Origin: Alcanivorax sediminis
GTDB lineage: Bacteria; Pseudomonadota; Gammaproteobacteria; Pseudomonadales; Alcanivoracaceae
Length of the DNA stretch: 64,000 bases
Assembly (NCBI RefSeq): GCF_009601165.1
Contig: NZ_WIRE01000001.1
Coordinates: 1,922,001-1,986,000, forward strand
Direction: 5' to 3'
The position numbers were made by a program, and so were the translations under genes. This document shows, piece after piece, positions 44,298 through 54,724 of this stretch. Each line of letters opens with the position of its first letter. Positions within the stretch are counted from its first letter, which is position 1. The notes below the pieces were generated by a model. That model was not told the DNA's origin. It was given only the letters and a program-made list of their open reading frames with translations, and made no database searches.

Positions 44298-46085
44298 GTG
44301 ACCGATACCATCCTGGATCGCCGTGACTTACGTTTTCAGCTGTTCGATGTACTGGATACCGATAGCTTGTTGTCCCGTCCCCGTTTTGCGGATCACAGCC
44401 GTGAAACCATCGAAGCGGCTCTGGATACTGCCGAAAAGCTGGCCCAGGAAAAGTTTGCCGATCACAACACCCTTTGTGACAAGGAAGAGCCTGCCTTTAT
44501 CGACGGTAAAGTCGTCATGCGGCCTGAGGTCAAGAGTGCCTTTGATGCATACATAGAAGCGGGTTTCCTGTCGGCACGGGCCAGCTTTGAGGAAGGAGGA
44601 ATGCAGCTGCCGGAAACCGCAGCGGCTGCCTGCACAGGTATGTTTACCTGCGTGAACCCCAGCACCACCGTGTATCCATTCCTTACCGGTGCGGCGGCCA
44701 ATGTGATTCGAAACTTTGCTAGTGAATCACTCAAGCAGCGTTTTCTGTTGCCGATGATGGCGGGTCGGTTCACCGGCACAATGGCGTTGACGGAGCCCCA
44801 TGCCGGCTCTTCTCTGGCGGACATTCGTACCCGCGCGCTGCCACAGGATGATGGCTCTTATCGCATCAAGGGCAACAAGATCTACATTTCGGCCGGAGAT
44901 AACGAGCTTGGTGAGAATATTGTCCATCTGGTGCTGGCCAAGATTCCCGGTGGTCCGGATGGTGTTAAAGGGATCTCCCTGTTTGTCGTGCCCAAATACC
45001 GGCTCAATGAGCAGGGCGAGCCTGCTGAACACAACGATGTGATCCTGGCGGGCCTGATCCACAAGATGGGGTATCGCGGAGCCACCAGTACCGCACTGAC
45101 TTTCGGTGATAACGATGATTGCCATGGCTATCTGGTGGGCGAGCCTCACCAGGGCCTGCGCTATATGTTCCAGATGATGAATGAAGCCCGTGTTGCGGTG
45201 GGGTATGGCGCTGCACTGCTGGGCTATCGCGGCTACCAGTTTTCACTGGAATATGCCCGTGATCGAACTCAGGGACGGCATGCTGAAAATGCTGACTTCA
45301 GTCAGCCCATGGTGCCGATCATCGAGCACGCTGACGTCCGCCGCCTGTTACTGACGCAGAAAGCTTATGCAGAAGCGGCCCTGGCCATGTGCTTTTACGG
45401 TTATCGGTTGGTGGACGAAATCGACACCGGTGAAGAGTCGGATGCGCGGGAAGCTGAGCTGTTGCTGGATTTGCTGACTCCGGTGATCAAGACCTGGCCC
45501 TCGGAGTTCGGATTGAAAGCCAACGACATGGCGATCCAGATCTTCGGTGGAGCGGGCTATACACGTGAGTACCCCGTAGAACAGGTGTGGCGCGACAATC
45601 GTCTTAATCCAATTCATGAAGGCACGACCGGTATCCATGGTCTGGACTTGCTGGGGCGCAAGGTATGGCAGGCAAAAAGCCGTGGACTGCAGTTGCTTGC
45701 CGAGCGAATCATGCGTGACGTGAACGCGACAACGGACAGTCGTTGCGTGTCGTTTGCCAAAGCTCTACAGGCCATGCTGCCTAAAATTCAGGCCACCACT
45801 GAGGTGGCCGGGAAACTTCTTGCCGAGCAGGGGCCAACGGTGGGTCTCTCCAATGCCAATGCTTACTTGCAGTTGGTTGGACATGTGGTGGCGGCCTGGA
45901 TGTGGCTGCGGCAGGCCAATGCAGCAGTGTCACTGACTGCAGCCGAGGATCAGGACTTTGCCAGCGGAAAACTTCAGGCCGCCCGCTATTTCTTCCAATG
46001 GGAGCTGCCACGAGTAGAAGTGGATGTGCAACGATTGCTGGAAGGTGATCGCATCTTTCTGGAGATGGAAGATCGCTGGTTTTGA
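44298..46085 (+). CDS. acyl-CoA dehydrogenase, large (~600 aa) type
   Basis: A 595-aa flavoenzyme. GTG 44298 has AGGAG 7 bases upstream and is preferred over ATG 44241. ALTEPHAGSSLADIRT and GGAGYTREYPVEQVWRDNRL are the FAD-binding and C-terminal signatures. A C-terminal extension of ~130 residues marks the long-chain or medium-chain type found in hydrocarbon degraders. It oxidises acyl-CoA to enoyl-CoA with transfer to ETF. It is divergent from the GlxA-type regulator and ends at a strong terminator. Confidence 0.93.
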   Translation: MTDTILDRRDLRFQLFDVLDTDSLLSRPRFADHSRETIEAALDTAEKLAQEKFADHNTLCDKEEPAFIDGKVVMRPEVKSAFDAYIEAGFLSARASFEEGGMQLPETAAAACTGMFTCVNPSTTVYPFLTGAAANVIRNFASESLKQRFLLPMMAGRFTGTMALTEPHAGSSLADIRTRALPQDDGSYRIKGNKIYISAGDNELGENIVHLVLAKIPGGPDGVKGISLFVVPKYRLNEQGEPAEHNDVILAGLIHKMGYRGATSTALTFGDNDDCHGYLVGEPHQGLRYMFQMMNEARVAVGYGAALLGYRGYQFSLEYARDRTQGRHAENADFSQPMVPIIEHADVRRLLLTQKAYAEAALAMCFYGYRLVDEIDTGEESDAREAELLLDLLTPVIKTWPSEFGLKANDMAIQIFGGAGYTREYPVEQVWRDNRLNPIHEGTTGIHGLDLLGRKVWQAKSRGLQLLAERIMRDVNATTDSRCVSFAKALQAMLPKIQATTEVAGKLLAEQGPTVGLSNANAYLQLVGHVVAAWMWLRQANAAVSLTAAEDQDFASGKLQAARYFFQWELPRVEVDVQRLLEGDRIFLEMEDRWF

Positions 46086-46169
46086 TTGTGACTGCATCAA
46101 TCAATGTGTGCTTGTCGTCATCGAGCTCGGGAGAGCCCTTACACGGTTTGAAGCTGTGACGACATTTCA

Positions 46170-46194
46170 GGCCCCCGGATGGGGGCCTTTTTTT
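46170..46194 (+). terminator. intrinsic terminator
   Basis: AGGCCCCC, loop GGAT, GGGGGCC, then seven T. It lies 85 bp after the acyl-CoA dehydrogenase stop. Confidence 0.92.
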
Positions 46195-46391
46195 GCCACA
46201 GGATTAACCTTGTGTGTGCCGGCTGCAGGGCTTTGCCAAGCCAGGCTCGCCAACTGCAAAACAACCCCCTAGCCACTCTCCAGATCCCGTGTTTCCTGAA
46301 TTGTAACCATTCCTTCGAGTTCTTGTTGCTGTCACCAAATAGTCATATATTGCTGGAGCGTTCGAGGATTTTTACTCCAGGAGAAACAATA
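46195..46391 (+). promoter_or_regulatory. porin promoter and leader
   Basis: TTGTTG (46323-46328), a 17-bp spacer and TATATT (46346-46351) give a good sigma-70 promoter. The leader of about 35 bases carries AGGAGAAA just before the porin ATG. Upstream of the promoter I see nothing else apart from the preceding terminator. Confidence 0.7.
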
Positions 46392-47438
46392 ATGAAGAAG
46401 CATTTGCTTGCGTTGGCTGTCAGCGCCGCGCTTCCGGTCAGTGCACTGGCAGCTCCGACTTTTTACGGCAAGATTAATCTGAGTGTGGATAAAACCAGCG
46501 ATTATCCGGAAGGGCCGCTAGTATTCACCGAAGATGATTTGAGTGATGCCTGGTTTGTCTCCAGCAACAGTTCACGGCTGGGCGTCCGTGGTAAAGAGCC
46601 TCTGGATTTCGATAACCTTTCCGTTATCTATCAGTATGAGGCGGGCTACGATGTGGATGGGGATTCCTCCTCCACTTTCAGCACCCGTAACAGCTTCCTG
46701 GGCTTGAGCACGGTGGCAGGTAAATTCTTTGCTGGCCGCTTCGACAGCGTGGTGAAGGATGCGGAGGGCTGGGTTGATCAGTTCAATGAAACTGTGGCGG
46801 ATATGGACGTGGTCTTCCTCACCCAGAATCGCAACAGCAACACCCTGAACTGGGAAAGCCCCGAACTGTCAGGCCTGGTCATTCGCGCACAGATCGCACC
46901 GGGTGAAGGCGATGAAATCGGCACTGCACCGGATAATGAACTGAAAGATGGTCTCACCGATACCTGGGGTGTTTCTGTGACCTTGGATAACGATGCCCTG
47001 TATGCAGCTTTAGCCTATGAAAGCAGCTATGACGAGATCGCTGTCGTGGGTACTACCTTCGGGGGGGATCGTGATGCCTTGCGAGGCACCTTTGGTGTCC
47101 AGGCCACTGATTCCGTTCAGCTGGGTGTCATTGCTGAGCAGGTGACCTTTGACCCGATTGGTGGCGATGAAGCTGACCTGATGTCTTACCTGGTGAGTGG
47201 TCGGGTCGGCTTGAATGATCGTCTTGGCGTGAAAGCCCAGGCCGGACTGCTGGATAGCAGCGATCTGGAGCTGGATGTCCAGGTGGTTACACTCGGCATG
47301 GACTACAAGCTGGGAGACCAGACTACGGCTTACGGTCTGTTGTCTGCCTCTGATACCGACTTCGATCCTGACGGCACAGCGAATGATTTTGATGAATCAG
47401 GAAATGCTTTCTCGGTCGGTATGGTGCACAAATTCTAG
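46392..47438 (+). CDS. general porin (Gram-negative porin_4 type)
   Basis: A 348-aa protein with signal peptide KKHLLALAVSAALPVSALA, then a 16-strand-type pattern of alternating residues beginning PTFYGKINLSVDKTSD, and the classic C-terminal Phe (FSVGMVHKF) for outer-membrane insertion. It is a trimeric porin for small solutes. Many acidic loops suggest cation preference, which is an inference. It is monocistronic with its own promoter and terminator. Confidence 0.93.
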   Translation: MKKHLLALAVSAALPVSALAAPTFYGKINLSVDKTSDYPEGPLVFTEDDLSDAWFVSSNSSRLGVRGKEPLDFDNLSVIYQYEAGYDVDGDSSSTFSTRNSFLGLSTVAGKFFAGRFDSVVKDAEGWVDQFNETVADMDVVFLTQNRNSNTLNWESPELSGLVIRAQIAPGEGDEIGTAPDNELKDGLTDTWGVSVTLDNDALYAALAYESSYDEIAVVGTTFGGDRDALRGTFGVQATDSVQLGVIAEQVTFDPIGGDEADLMSYLVSGRVGLNDRLGVKAQAGLLDSSDLELDVQVVTLGMDYKLGDQTTAYGLLSASDTDFDPDGTANDFDESGNAFSVGMVHKF

Positions 47439-47470
47439 CGCCACGCTTTAAGCGATATATGCATAAAAGC

Positions 47471-47498
47471 AAAAAGCCCGGCAGACGCCGGGCTTTTT
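47471..47498. terminator. bidirectional intrinsic terminator
   Basis: AAAAAGCCCGGC, loop AGAC, GCCGGGCTTTTT, between the convergent porin and fabB genes. Confidence 0.94.
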
Positions 47499-47513
47499 GT
47501 TTGGCTGATCACG

Positions 47514-47534
47514 GTTAATTATTCACTATTAACT
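47514..47534 (-). repeat. heptad array (GTTAATA type) after fabB
   Basis: On the minus strand: GTTAATA GTGAATA ATTAACC. It lies 6 bases after the fabB stop, belongs to the same family as the arrays around corC, and again lies next to a terminator. Confidence 0.75.
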
Positions 47535-47540
47535 GCTCTT

Positions 47541-48755
47541 TCAGCCTTCCCACTTCTTCATCAGCAGGCTGGCGTTGGTGCCACCAAAGCCGAAGCTGTT
47601 GCTCATGACCACTTTCGGGCCAACATCTTTGCCTTTGACCAGTACCGGCAATCCTTCTGCCTTTTCATCCAGGGTTTCGATGTTGGCACTTACTGCGGTG
47701 AAGTCATTCTGCATCATCAACAGGCAGTAAATGGCTTCCTGTACGCCGGCGGCGCCCAGGCTGTGACCCGTCAGGCTTTTGGTGGAGCCAATATCCGGGC
47801 AGTTGTCGCCGAAGACTTCACGCACCGCTTTCAGTTCGGCTACATCGCCTACCGGGGTGCTGGTGCCATGGGCATTGATGTAATCCACCGTGCCGTCAAA
47901 GGTTGCCATGGCTTGACGCATGCAACGTGCGGCACCTTCACCGCTGGGCGCGACCATGTCGTAGCCGTCACTGGTGGCGCCATAGCCGACAATTTCAGCG
48001 TAGATTTTTGCGCCGCGAGCCAGGGCGGTTTCCAGCTCTTCCACCACCACCATGCCTCCGCCACCGGCAATGACAAAGCCATCACGGTCGGCGTCATAGG
48101 CACGGGACGCTTTTTCCGGTGTGTCATTATACTTTGTGGACAGGGCGCCCATGGCATCGAACAGGCAGGTCAGCGCCCAGTGCTCCTCTTCGCCGCCACC
48201 GGCAAACACACGATCCTGCTTGCCCAGCTGAATCTGCTCAACCGCGTTGCCTATACAGTGCGCGCTGGTGGCACAGGCGGAGGTGATGGAGTAATTCACC
48301 CCCTTGATCTTGAACGGAGTGGCGAGGCCTGCGGAGACGGTGGACGCCATGATGCGCGGTACCATGTAGGGCCCAACACGCTTCACGCCACGAGTACGGG
48401 CAATATCTGCCGCTTCCACCTGGTTCATCGAAGAGTGGCCACCGGATCCGGCGATCAGGCCGGTACGTTCGTTGCTCACTTCTTCTTCGCTTAGGCCTGC
48501 ATCCGCGATGGCTTGCTGCATGGCGACATAGGCATAGGCAGCGGAGTCGCCCATGAAGCGACGAGCCTTGCGGTCGATGAAATCTTCAAGATTGATTTCG
48601 GGAACACCAGCCACCTGGCTGCGCATGCCCATTTCCTTGTAGGTTTCATTGAACCGAATGCCGGAACGGCCTTCTTTCAGCGATTGGGTAACGGTGTCAG
48701 TGTCGTTGCCCAGACAGGACACGATACCCATGCCTGTAATGACTACACGGCGCAT
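47541..48755 (-). CDS. fabB: beta-ketoacyl-ACP synthase I
   Basis: A 404-aa condensing enzyme with the catalytic Cys161 in [12 protein letters not shown] and the two histidines in [11 protein letters not shown] and [10 protein letters not shown]. It elongates unsaturated acyl-ACPs and works with FabA. It is second gene of the fabA-fabB pair, 10 bp after fabA. Confidence 0.97.
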   Translation of the reverse strand: MRRVVITGMGIVSCLGNDTDTVTQSLKEGRSGIRFNETYKEMGMRSQVAGVPEINLEDFIDRKARRFMGDSAAYAYVAMQQAIADAGLSEEEVSNERTGLIAGSGGHSSMNQVEAADIARTRGVKRVGPYMVPRIMASTVSAGLATPFKIKGVNYSITSACATSAHCIGNAVEQIQLGKQDRVFAGGGEEEHWALTCLFDAMGALSTKYNDTPEKASRAYDADRDGFVIAGGGGMVVVEELETALARGAKIYAEIVGYGATSDGYDMVAPSGEGAARCMRQAMATFDGTVDYINAHGTSTPVGDVAELKAVREVFGDNCPDIGSTKSLTGHSLGAAGVQEAIYCLLMMQNDFTAVSANIETLDEKAEGLPVLVKGKDVGPKVVMSNSFGFGGTNASLLMKKWEG

Positions 48756-48765
48756 GTCTTAGCTC

Positions 48766-49293
48766 CTAAAATCCATCGGTGGAGGTGAACAAGCCCACCC
48801 GCAGTCCGTCTGCGGCATAGATTTCGCGGCCATCTACTTCCACGGTGGCATCGGCGATGCCGAGAATCAGTTTGCGGGTGATGACGCGTTTCACGTCCAG
48901 GCGATAAGTGACTTTTTTGGCGGTGGGCAGGATCTGCCCGGAGAATTTCACGTTGCCAACGCCGAGGGCGCGGCCGCGGCCCGGGTGGCCTTCACGACCA
49001 AGGAAGAAGCCAAGCAGCTGCCAGGTCGCGTCCAGGCCGAGACAGCCAGGCATGACCGGATCGGATTCAAAGTGGCACTGGAAGAACCACAGGTCCGGGG
49101 TGATATCGAGTTCGGCAATGATTTCGCCTTTGCCATACTTGCCGCCCTGATCGCTGATATGAACAATGCGGTCCATCATCAGCATGTTGGGCAAAGGCAG
49201 TCGTGCGTTACCGGGGCCAAACAATTCGCCACGGGCGCAGGCCAGCAGATCGTCACGATCGTAGGAAGTTTTCTTTTCTGTTGTAGTGCTCAA
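48766..49293 (-). CDS. fabA: 3-hydroxydecanoyl-ACP dehydratase/isomerase
   Basis: A 175-aa hotdog enzyme with His74 ([14 protein letters not shown]) and Asp88 (LGLDATWQL). It introduces the cis double bond into the fatty-acid pool. A TTG start with GGAG about 9 bases upstream. First gene of the fabAB operon. Confidence 0.97.
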   Translation of the reverse strand: MSTTTEKKTSYDRDDLLACARGELFGPGNARLPLPNMLMMDRIVHISDQGGKYGKGEIIAELDITPDLWFFQCHFESDPVMPGCLGLDATWQLLGFFLGREGHPGRGRALGVGNVKFSGQILPTAKKVTYRLDVKRVITRKLILGIADATVEVDGREIYAADGLRVGLFTSTDGF

Positions 49294-49778
49294 GTTCTTA
49301 CTCCATGAAGGCCAGGGCAGCGCATTCCGAGTATATGGATGATGTGTGTCGTTTTTCCGTCAGCCTGATGACAGGCCTTAAGTGTGACGGAGATACTAGC
49401 AAAGCCAAGTGAGAGCATACGAATAGCAAGCGTCTCAAAATATGTCGGAGGGGCTGCTTTACCGAAAATGACCGATGAACGGACGGAAAAGGCCGTTGTC
49501 ACACCAATGGGGCACTTTCTGGGCATCAAATTCAGCAGGTTTCACCTTATCCATGATCCGGTGTGCGTAGCCTTGATTTAGCTCAAGGGCGCCTTCGGGA
49601 AACGGTTTCCCTCAAATTTGTGCTGAAAATGGCCAGCAGGCAGCAAATGACCGCCTATTCCCAATGAATAGGGGCTCACACTTGCAATTGTTGGATCATC
49701 TAAAGATGCTATGCGCGCGGTACATGGCGCTCCCCGCTGGGCGTGACGCCCAATGAACTAGCAGACTGAGGAACTTTC
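49294..49778. other. intergenic region fabA-ccmF
   Basis: 485 bp between divergent genes. I see no convincing FabR/DesT palindrome. A small hairpin CCTATTC/GAATAGG is at 49653-49671, and possible promoter elements TTGTTG (49688) with TATGCG point toward ccmF. An open frame at 49384-49581 has no family resemblance. Confidence 0.35.
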
Positions 49779-51740
49779 GTGGCAGCAGAAATCGGGCACC
49801 TGTCCCTGTGGCTGGCGTTGGCAGCCGCCCTGTGTTTATCCGTCTTCCCGTTGGTGGGCGTCTCCCGTGGCATCGCCGCCTGGCAATGGTATGCCCGTCC
49901 GCTGGCTTCGGTGCAGTGGCTGGCCATGACGGTTGGCATGGTGGCATTGGGCTACAGTTTCTATATTAATGACTTTACCGTCAGTTATGTGGCGAACCAT
50001 AGCAACTCAGCGTTGCCATTGGGCTATCGGATCTCGGCGATCTGGGGCGGCCATGAGGGTTCATTGCTGCTGTGGGGCTGGTTGCTGGCGTCCTGGGCTG
50101 CCATGGTGGGTTTGCTGAGCCGCAGTGTTCCCCAGGAGATGGTGGCACGGGTACTGGCGGTGATGGGTATGATTGCGGTGGGCTTCCTGCTCTTCATGCT
50201 GCTGACCTCTAACCCTTTTGATCGCACTCTGCCGTGGTTCCCGCTGGATGGCGCAGACCTCAATCCTTTGCTGCAGGACCCGGGGCTGATCGTGCATCCG
50301 CCCATGCTTTATATGGGGTATGTGGGCTTTTCCGTGGCTTTTGCCTTTGCTGTCGCCGGGTTGCTGACAGGAAACCTGGATCCCGCCTGGGCTCGTTGGG
50401 CTCGCCCCTGGACTACCGTAGCCTGGTGTTTTCTTACCGTGGGTATCGCGTTGGGATCATGGTGGGCCTACTACGAACTGGGCTGGGGTGGTTGGTGGTT
50501 CTGGGACCCGGTGGAAAATGCGTCACTGATGCCATGGCTGGCGGGCACCGCCCTGATTCATTCCCTGGCCGTCAGTGAAAAGCGCAATCTGTTCCGGGCC
50601 TGGACTGTTCTGTTGGCCATCATTACTTTTTCCATGAGTCTGCTGGGTACCTTCCTTGTGCGCTCCGGAGTGTTGACGTCGGTCCATGCCTTTGCCAACG
50701 ATCCGACTCGCGGTGCCTTTATTCTGGGTTTCCTGGTGGTTGTCGCTGGTGGGGCGCTGACCCTGTTCGCGGTTCGCGCTTCAGCGCTGCGCAGCGACGG
50801 TGGTTTCAAGCCGCTCTCCCGCGAGGCCTTCCTGCTGGGCAATAATTTGCTTTTGCTCACCGCCATGGCGGTGGTGCTGGTGGGGACTATTGCGCCGCTG
50901 TTCTTTGAATGGATGGATCTGAAAATTTCCATTCGCAGCCCTTATTTCAATGGTTTCTTTGTGCCGCTGACTTTTGTCCTGATCCTGCTGCTGGTTCCGG
51001 GAGTGTTCAGCAACTGGAAGCGTCAGGAGGGCAATAGCCTGCTGAAGCGGATTGGTTTGCTGCTGCCCGCCGCCATCATTGCCGGCTGGTTTGCAGCGCG
51101 CATTCCTGAGCCCTCCCCCTGGCAGGGCGTGCTGGCGATCATGCTGTCTGTCTATCTGATCCTGGCCCATGGTGATGATGTATTGCGCCGAGCCAGAGCT
51201 TACGGCGTTGGCCTGGGGACGGGTTTGCGCAAGCTGGCTCGCAGCTACTGGGGCATGGTGATTGCCCACTGTGGGCTGGCAGTCATGGTGGCCGGTATCA
51301 CCGTGGTCAGTTTTCATGAGGTGGAGCGTGATGTGCGCATGGGCCCGGGTGACGAAGTACAGCTGGGTGATTACCGCTTTGTGTTCGACAGCATGGATGA
51401 ATATCGCGGCCCTAACTTTGACTCCACCCGCGGCCACTTCGATGTCTACTGGAAAGATGAATTCGTCGCGCGCATGAATCCAGAAAAACGGACCTACCAT
51501 GCCAGCCGTCAGGTCATGACCGAGGCGGCAATTGATGCCGGCTTCTGGCGCGACCTCTATGTGGCCATGGGGGAGCCTTTGAAGGCGAGCAACGCCTGGG
51601 CGGTGCGCATTTACTTCAAACCCGGGATCCGCTGGATCTGGTTGGGCGCGCTCATCATGGCGCTGGGTGGCGCCCTGGCACTGTCTGACAAACGTTACCG
51701 CCGCCAGAAATTCGCTTCAACGCAGACCGGAGGCGCATGA
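49779..51740 (+). CDS. ccmF: cytochrome c haem lyase subunit CcmF
   Basis: A 653-aa polytopic protein with about 14 hydrophobic segments. The WWD haem-handling motif is GWGGWWFWDPVENASLMPW, with conserved His residues in ISAIWGGHEGSLLLW and LIVHPPMLYMGY. It attaches haem from CcmE to apocytochrome c with CcmH. It has a GTG start. First gene of ccmFGHI, whose genes overlap by 4 bases each. Confidence 0.97.
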   Translation: MAAEIGHLSLWLALAAALCLSVFPLVGVSRGIAAWQWYARPLASVQWLAMTVGMVALGYSFYINDFTVSYVANHSNSALPLGYRISAIWGGHEGSLLLWGWLLASWAAMVGLLSRSVPQEMVARVLAVMGMIAVGFLLFMLLTSNPFDRTLPWFPLDGADLNPLLQDPGLIVHPPMLYMGYVGFSVAFAFAVAGLLTGNLDPAWARWARPWTTVAWCFLTVGIALGSWWAYYELGWGGWWFWDPVENASLMPWLAGTALIHSLAVSEKRNLFRAWTVLLAIITFSMSLLGTFLVRSGVLTSVHAFANDPTRGAFILGFLVVVAGGALTLFAVRASALRSDGGFKPLSREAFLLGNNLLLLTAMAVVLVGTIAPLFFEWMDLKISIRSPYFNGFFVPLTFVLILLLVPGVFSNWKRQEGNSLLKRIGLLLPAAIIAGWFAARIPEPSPWQGVLAIMLSVYLILAHGDDVLRRARAYGVGLGTGLRKLARSYWGMVIAHCGLAVMVAGITVVSFHEVERDVRMGPGDEVQLGDYRFVFDSMDEYRGPNFDSTRGHFDVYWKDEFVARMNPEKRTYHASRQVMTEAAIDAGFWRDLYVAMGEPLKASNAWAVRIYFKPGIRWIWLGALIMALGGALALSDKRYRRQKFASTQTGGA

Positions 51741-52294
51741 TGAAAGCCAATTCTCCCTGGGTATTCCTGCCGCTGGCCGGCTTTGTTCTGTTGGCGCTGG
51801 TGCTGGGCAGCGGTCTGGGTCGTGATCCGCAGGAGCTGCCGTCGGCACTGGTTGGCAAGCCGGTGCCTGCCTTTACGCTGCCCTCCTTGTTGACCGAGGA
51901 AAACTTTACCGAGCAGTCCATGACCGGGCGATGGCAGCTATTGAATGTGTGGGCGACCTGGTGCCCGACCTGCCATGTTGAGCATCCCTATCTGCTGACC
52001 CTGGCCGCCCAGGGGGTGCCAATCACCGGGATCAATTACAAGGATGAGTTGCCGGCTGCCCGGGAATACCTGGCCAATATGGGTAACCCCTTTACCCATG
52101 TCATTGTCGATGAGGATGGTCAGCTTGGGCTTGATCTGGGTGTCTATGGCGCGCCAGAGACTTTTCTGATCAGTCCGAAAGGAGAGATTGTGCTGCGCCA
52201 TGCCGGAGAGCTGAACGAGCGGGTCTGGCGGGAAAAGTTTCTTCCCTTGCTGCCTTCCCGGACGTCTGATGTTGGCAAGGAGGACGGGGCATGA
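51737..52294 (+). CDS. ccmG: CcmG/DsbE thioredoxin-like protein
   Basis: A 185-aa protein with a single N-terminal anchor (about 8-25) and a periplasmic thioredoxin fold with WCPTC (Cys76, Cys79) and the cis-Pro loop VYGAPETFLIS. It reduces apocytochrome c for haem attachment. ATGATG start: 51737 overlaps ccmF; 51740 is the alternative. Confidence 0.96.
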   Translation: MMKANSPWVFLPLAGFVLLALVLGSGLGRDPQELPSALVGKPVPAFTLPSLLTEENFTEQSMTGRWQLLNVWATWCPTCHVEHPYLLTLAAQGVPITGINYKDELPAAREYLANMGNPFTHVIVDEDGQLGLDLGVYGAPETFLISPKGEIVLRHAGELNERVWREKFLPLLPSRTSDVGKEDGA

Positions 52295-52734
52295 TCTTGC
52301 TTCGAATATTCCTTTTTGCGCTGCTGCCTCTTCAGGCCTTGGCTGCCATTGATGTGTATCAGTTTGACAGCCCGCAGCAAGAAGACCGTTTTCATCGACT
52401 GACTGAAGAGCTGCGGTGTCCGAAATGCCAGAACCAGAGCATTGCCGATTCCGACGCGGATCTGGCCCGTGACATGCGCGACCGTGTCCACGGCATGATT
52501 GTGGAAGGTAAAAGCGATGACGAAATCGTAGGGTATTTCGTATCCCGTTATGGCGATTTCGTCAGCTATCGCCCGCCGGTGAATGCTCGCACTTCCGTGC
52601 TGTGGCTGATTCCCCTGTTGATGCTGTTGGGTGGCGGTGTGCTGATTGTGCGCTTGCTGCGCAAGGCCAGTGCCCAGGCGGATCAGCAAGATAGTAATGA
52701 CGACGGCGAACACAACCGGGGAGAGTCACCATGA
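52291..52734 (+). CDS. ccmH: cytochrome c maturation protein CcmH
   Basis: A 147-aa protein with a signal sequence, the LRCPKCQNQS motif (Cys43, Cys46) and a C-terminal membrane helix near 105-125. This is the short CcmH found with a separate CcmI. It works with CcmG to hold apocytochrome c. It overlaps its neighbours by 4 bases. Confidence 0.96.
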   Translation: MILLRIFLFALLPLQALAAIDVYQFDSPQQEDRFHRLTEELRCPKCQNQSIADSDADLARDMRDRVHGMIVEGKSDDEIVGYFVSRYGDFVSYRPPVNARTSVLWLIPLLMLLGGGVLIVRLLRKASAQADQQDSNDDGEHNRGESP

Positions 52735-53756
52735 TGTGGATGTGGCTGGCCGCAGCATTTCTGTTTTTGCTCGGGCTTTTCCTGTGGGCGTTGTGGCGGC
52801 GTGAAGCGCGCAGCGCGGGTCGTTCCGTCAGCGGCGGGATCGGCATTCCACTCATTGTCATCCTTATTGCGGCCGCGGGGTACATCCTGGTCGGGCGCAA
52901 CGAACATACCGGTGACTGGCTTGTTCATCAGCACAAATATGGTGATGCCGCTCGCTTTATTGTTGCCGGCAAGGCGCCGGAAATGGCGGCAGCGGACATT
53001 CCTGCCGGTGCCATGGCGCGGGTGCTGCAGTCACAGCTGTCACGCACGCCGTCGGCTACAGGCTGGTTTGCTTTGGGAAGTCTGTATGCGCAGCTGGGCG
53101 CCCCGGCACAGACGGAAGAAGCTGCACGGAAGTCACTGGCTCTTGACCCGGACTCCGCCACCTCACATTTGCTGCTGGCGCGGGCATTGATTGAAAAGAC
53201 CGGAGGGAAGCTGAATGAGGCTGCCCGTGAAGAGCTTCAGTGGGTCCTGGATCGTGAACCGAATCATGATGGCGCCTGGATGATGCTGACCATGTCCGCA
53301 GACCGGGCCGGGCAATATGATCTGGCAATTTCTGGTTGGGAGTCCCTGCTGGCGCGTCATGGAGACGGTGAAACAGGCGATTTGCTGCGTCGGGGCCTGG
53401 AAAATTCCCGTCAGCAAAAGGCACGTGAGGGGGTCTTTGCGAGTTTGACTGCTCAGGTAGAAGGAAAGGGCCTGCCTCCCGGTGGAACCCTTTTTGTCTA
53501 TATTCGTGAGCAGGGCAGTGCCGGGCAGCCTTTGGCGGCCCGCCGCCAGGTGGTTCCGAGTTTCCCTGCCACCGTGTCCCTGACGGCGGAAAACTGGCTG
53601 CAGGCCTACCCGCCCAATGAGACCCCCCTGGTCATGGGGGCGCGTTACACTCCGGCCCCGGGGGCTGCAGTGGATCAGGCCATGATCAGTGCCCCTGCCG
53701 TGCCCCTGCAGCTGCCCCAGAAAGTGCCTGCAGAGCTGGTTCTATCTGCACCATAA
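52731..53756 (+). CDS. ccmI: cytochrome c maturation protein CcmI
   Basis: A 341-aa protein with two N-terminal membrane helices (2-20 and ~38-58) and a TPR-rich periplasmic domain (GWFALGSLYAQLGAPAQTEE; SATSHLLLARALIEKTGG). It chaperones apocytochrome c to CcmFH. It ends the operon, and a GC-rich palindrome follows. Confidence 0.93.
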   Translation: MMWMWLAAAFLFLLGLFLWALWRREARSAGRSVSGGIGIPLIVILIAAAGYILVGRNEHTGDWLVHQHKYGDAARFIVAGKAPEMAAADIPAGAMARVLQSQLSRTPSATGWFALGSLYAQLGAPAQTEEAARKSLALDPDSATSHLLLARALIEKTGGKLNEAAREELQWVLDREPNHDGAWMMLTMSADRAGQYDLAISGWESLLARHGDGETGDLLRRGLENSRQQKAREGVFASLTAQVEGKGLPPGGTLFVYIREQGSAGQPLAARRQVVPSFPATVSLTAENWLQAYPPNETPLVMGARYTPAPGAAVDQAMISAPAVPLQLPQKVPAELVLSAP

Positions 53757-53780
53757 GTGAGCCAATCCATCCAGATTGGT

Positions 53781-53804
53781 AGCGTGCGACCTAGGTCGCA
53801 CGCT
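53781..53804 (+). terminator. perfect palindrome after ccmI
   Basis: A 24-base perfect palindrome (half-site AGCGTGCGACCT) 24 bases after the ccmI stop. No T tract. Confidence 0.55.
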
Positions 53805-53929
53805 GTGTCCCTTGTGGAGAAACGGGCCTCAAGGTAAAGTTGCACCCCTTCGGAGGCCCTTGGGGTCTGTTTTTGTTGCCATAATCACACTGGCAGGACG
53901 GCTTGTTTTGTCCGCAACCCCAGCAATGA

Positions 53930-54676
<747 letters not shown>

Positions 54677-54693
54677 GGGCTGCCAGACTGATC

Positions 54694-54724
54694 AAAAAAA
54701 GGGAGGCCGAGGCCTCCCTTTTTT
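54694..54724 (+). terminator. intrinsic terminator of adk
   Basis: AAAAAAAGGGAGGCC, then GGCCTCCCTTTTTT with a two-base loop. Confidence 0.95.

Noticed and set aside
49384..49581. 65-aa open frame between fabA and ccmF
   Set aside because: No ribosome site or recognised motif; it lies in a divergent control region.
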